DNA from: MAG-121220-bin8 sp002700465
GTDB taxonomy: Bacteria > Bacteroidota > Bacteroidia > Flavobacteriales > Flavobacteriaceae
Length of the DNA stretch: 64,000 nucleotides
Direction: 5' to 3'
NCBI GenBank assembly: GCA_943789295.1
Contig: CALSTO010000001.1
Span: 62,001-126,000 of the forward strand
Below are positions 63,538-64,000 of this stretch, one piece after another. The notes beneath the pieces were generated by a model. It was not told the origin of the DNA. It worked only from the letters and a program-made list of their open reading frames with translations, and searched no databases. Position numbers and translations under genes: made by a program. Each line of letters opens with the position of its first letter. Within the stretch, counting starts at the first letter, position 1.

Positions 63538-63838
63538 TTCTTCAGCAGCAGGTGCTTCTTCAGCAGCAGGCGCTTCCTTCAGCAGCAGGCGCTTCTTCAG
63601 CAGCAGGCGCTTCTTCAGCAGCAGGTGCTTCTTCAGCAGCAGGTGCTTCTTCAGCAGCAGGCGCTTCTTCAGCAGCAGGTGCTTCTTCAGCAGCAGGTGC
63701 TTCTTCAGCAGCAGGTGCTTCTTCAGCAGCAGGTGCTTCTTCAGCAGCAGGCGCTTCTTCAGCAGCAGGTGCTTCTTCAGCAGCAGGCGCTTCTTCAGCA
63801 GCAGGCGCTTCTTCAGCAGCAGGCGCTTCTTCAGCAGC
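63538..63838 (-). repeat. 18-bp tandem repeat array (AAEEAP units) in the bS16 tail
   Basis: Sixteen 18-nt units of GCTGCTGAAGAAGCRCCT on the minus strand (R is G or A) plus a final 12-nt partial unit. The units differ almost only at that third base. The unit containing positions 63576-63577 has one extra base, giving a 19-nt unit. Confidence 0.95.
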
Positions 63839-64000
63839 TAATGCTTCTTCAGCTTTTGCTTTTCTTTTTGCACTAACTTCTTTTTCAAGTTCTAAAGCTT
63901 TTTTCTTTTGTAGCTGAGTTTCTTTTTCTAGAGAGGATTTTTTACTATCGATGGAAGAAGATTTTTCACTTAACCATTGTTCGAATTTCTCTTCAACTTG
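63560..64000 (-). CDS. rpsP: Ribosomal protein bS16, partial (5' end outside window), with frameshifted Ala/Glu tail
   Basis: The open frame enters from the right edge as QVEEKFEQWLSEKSSSID, continuing with Lys/Glu-rich helix and then AAEEAP repeats. The bS16 identity rests on the typical flavobacterial tail (EEKFEQWLSEK) and on rimM directly downstream; the conserved core is outside the window. As written, an extra base near 63577 shifts the frame so the protein ends AAEGSACC at 63560. Without it the frame would run to TAA at 63532, ending APAAEEK. The change may be natural or a sequencing error in the repeat. Confidence 0.83.
   Translation of the reverse strand, partial: QVEEKFEQWLSEKSSSIDSKKSSLEKETQLQKKKALELEKEVSAKRKAKAEEALAAEEAPAAEEAPAAEEAPAAEEAPAAEEAPAAEEAPAAEEAPAAEEAPAAEEAPAAEEAPAAEEAPAAEEAPAAEEAPAAEEAPAAEGSACC

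Noticed and set aside
63503..63917. Open frames rich in Ser, Ala and Gly, Gln and Leu, or Phe, Ser and Arg opposite the rpsP tail
   Set aside because: They are the reverse-strand readings of the 18-bp repeat. Three frames stay open because of the repeat, not because of coding.
1..64000. CRISPR arrays, insertion sequences, integrase or prophage genes
   Set aside because: Looked for and not seen. The only regular repeats are the rpsP array and the duplicated core of the giant genes.

Overview
The window is about 30 % G+C and reads as a chromosomal segment of a marine-type member of the Flavobacteriaceae (Bacteroidota). The evidence is the gene content: sprA and other type IX secretion (T9SS) features, CHU_C-type sorting domains, hybrid MaeB, a cox cluster with two subunit III-like genes, a DUF6089-uppS-bamA-ompH-ompH block, and a bS16 with a long Ala/Glu tail. 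The promoters support it too: several fit the Bacteroidota pattern TTG-N19/20-TAnnTTTG, and there are no obvious Shine-Dalgarno sequences. I cannot assign a genus. There is no rRNA, CRISPR array, insertion sequence or prophage, and no gene-free stretch longer than 300 bases.

Layout. 1-12.3 kb (minus): two giant tandem paralogous surface proteins, the first cut by the window edge, sharing a nearly identical central part that includes a C-type-lectin-like domain. 12.4-24 kb (plus): maeB, ruvA, sprA (the T9SS outer-membrane translocon), gcvH, a VanZ-like protein and a TonB protein. 24-29 kb (plus): a terminal-oxidase cluster (heme O synthase, two COX3-like proteins, subunit IV, a thioredoxin-fold protein, SCO, DUF420, a 60-residue Cys protein). 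29-32.1 kb (plus): a small regulatory/envelope operon (29-residue membrane peptide, lipoprotein, PadR regulator, 25-residue peptide, double-PspC protein, membrane protein, winged-helix regulator) behind a consensus promoter and a double palindromic operator. 32.2-38.7 kb (plus): MacB-like ABC transporter, adaptor, TolC and tsaB.

38.6-46.6 kb (minus, transcribed leftwards from nadK): nadK, DUF6089, uppS, bamA, two ompH/skp genes, a terminator, murI and nfu. 46.6-51.4 kb (plus): pdxJ, an alpha/beta hydrolase, tig, clpP, clpX. 51.4-58.9 kb: alternating single genes (GH3-family, DUF2797, queuosine-precursor transporter, a folK/deoxynucleoside-kinase fusion, a SpoU methyltransferase, mutS), several with convergent stop codons that overlap. 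58.9-59.1 kb: tRNA-Gly(GCC) and tRNA-Leu(UAA), then a terminator. 59.1-64 kb (minus): rpsP (partial), rimM, an rluF-like gene, a TonB-dependent receptor and an FAD oxidoreductase, tightly packed.

How the genes fit together. SprA is the export channel for T9SS cargo, and the intact giant protein ends in a CHU_C sorting domain, so it is a likely client exported nearby. BamA with the two Skp-like chaperones, UppS and MurI form an envelope-biogenesis block. The PadR/PspC operon next to an ABC efflux system looks like an envelope-stress module. The points most worth a second look are the double operator with its unannotated micro-ORFs, the homogenised core of the tandem giant genes, and a single-base insertion inside the 18-bp repeat array of rpsP.
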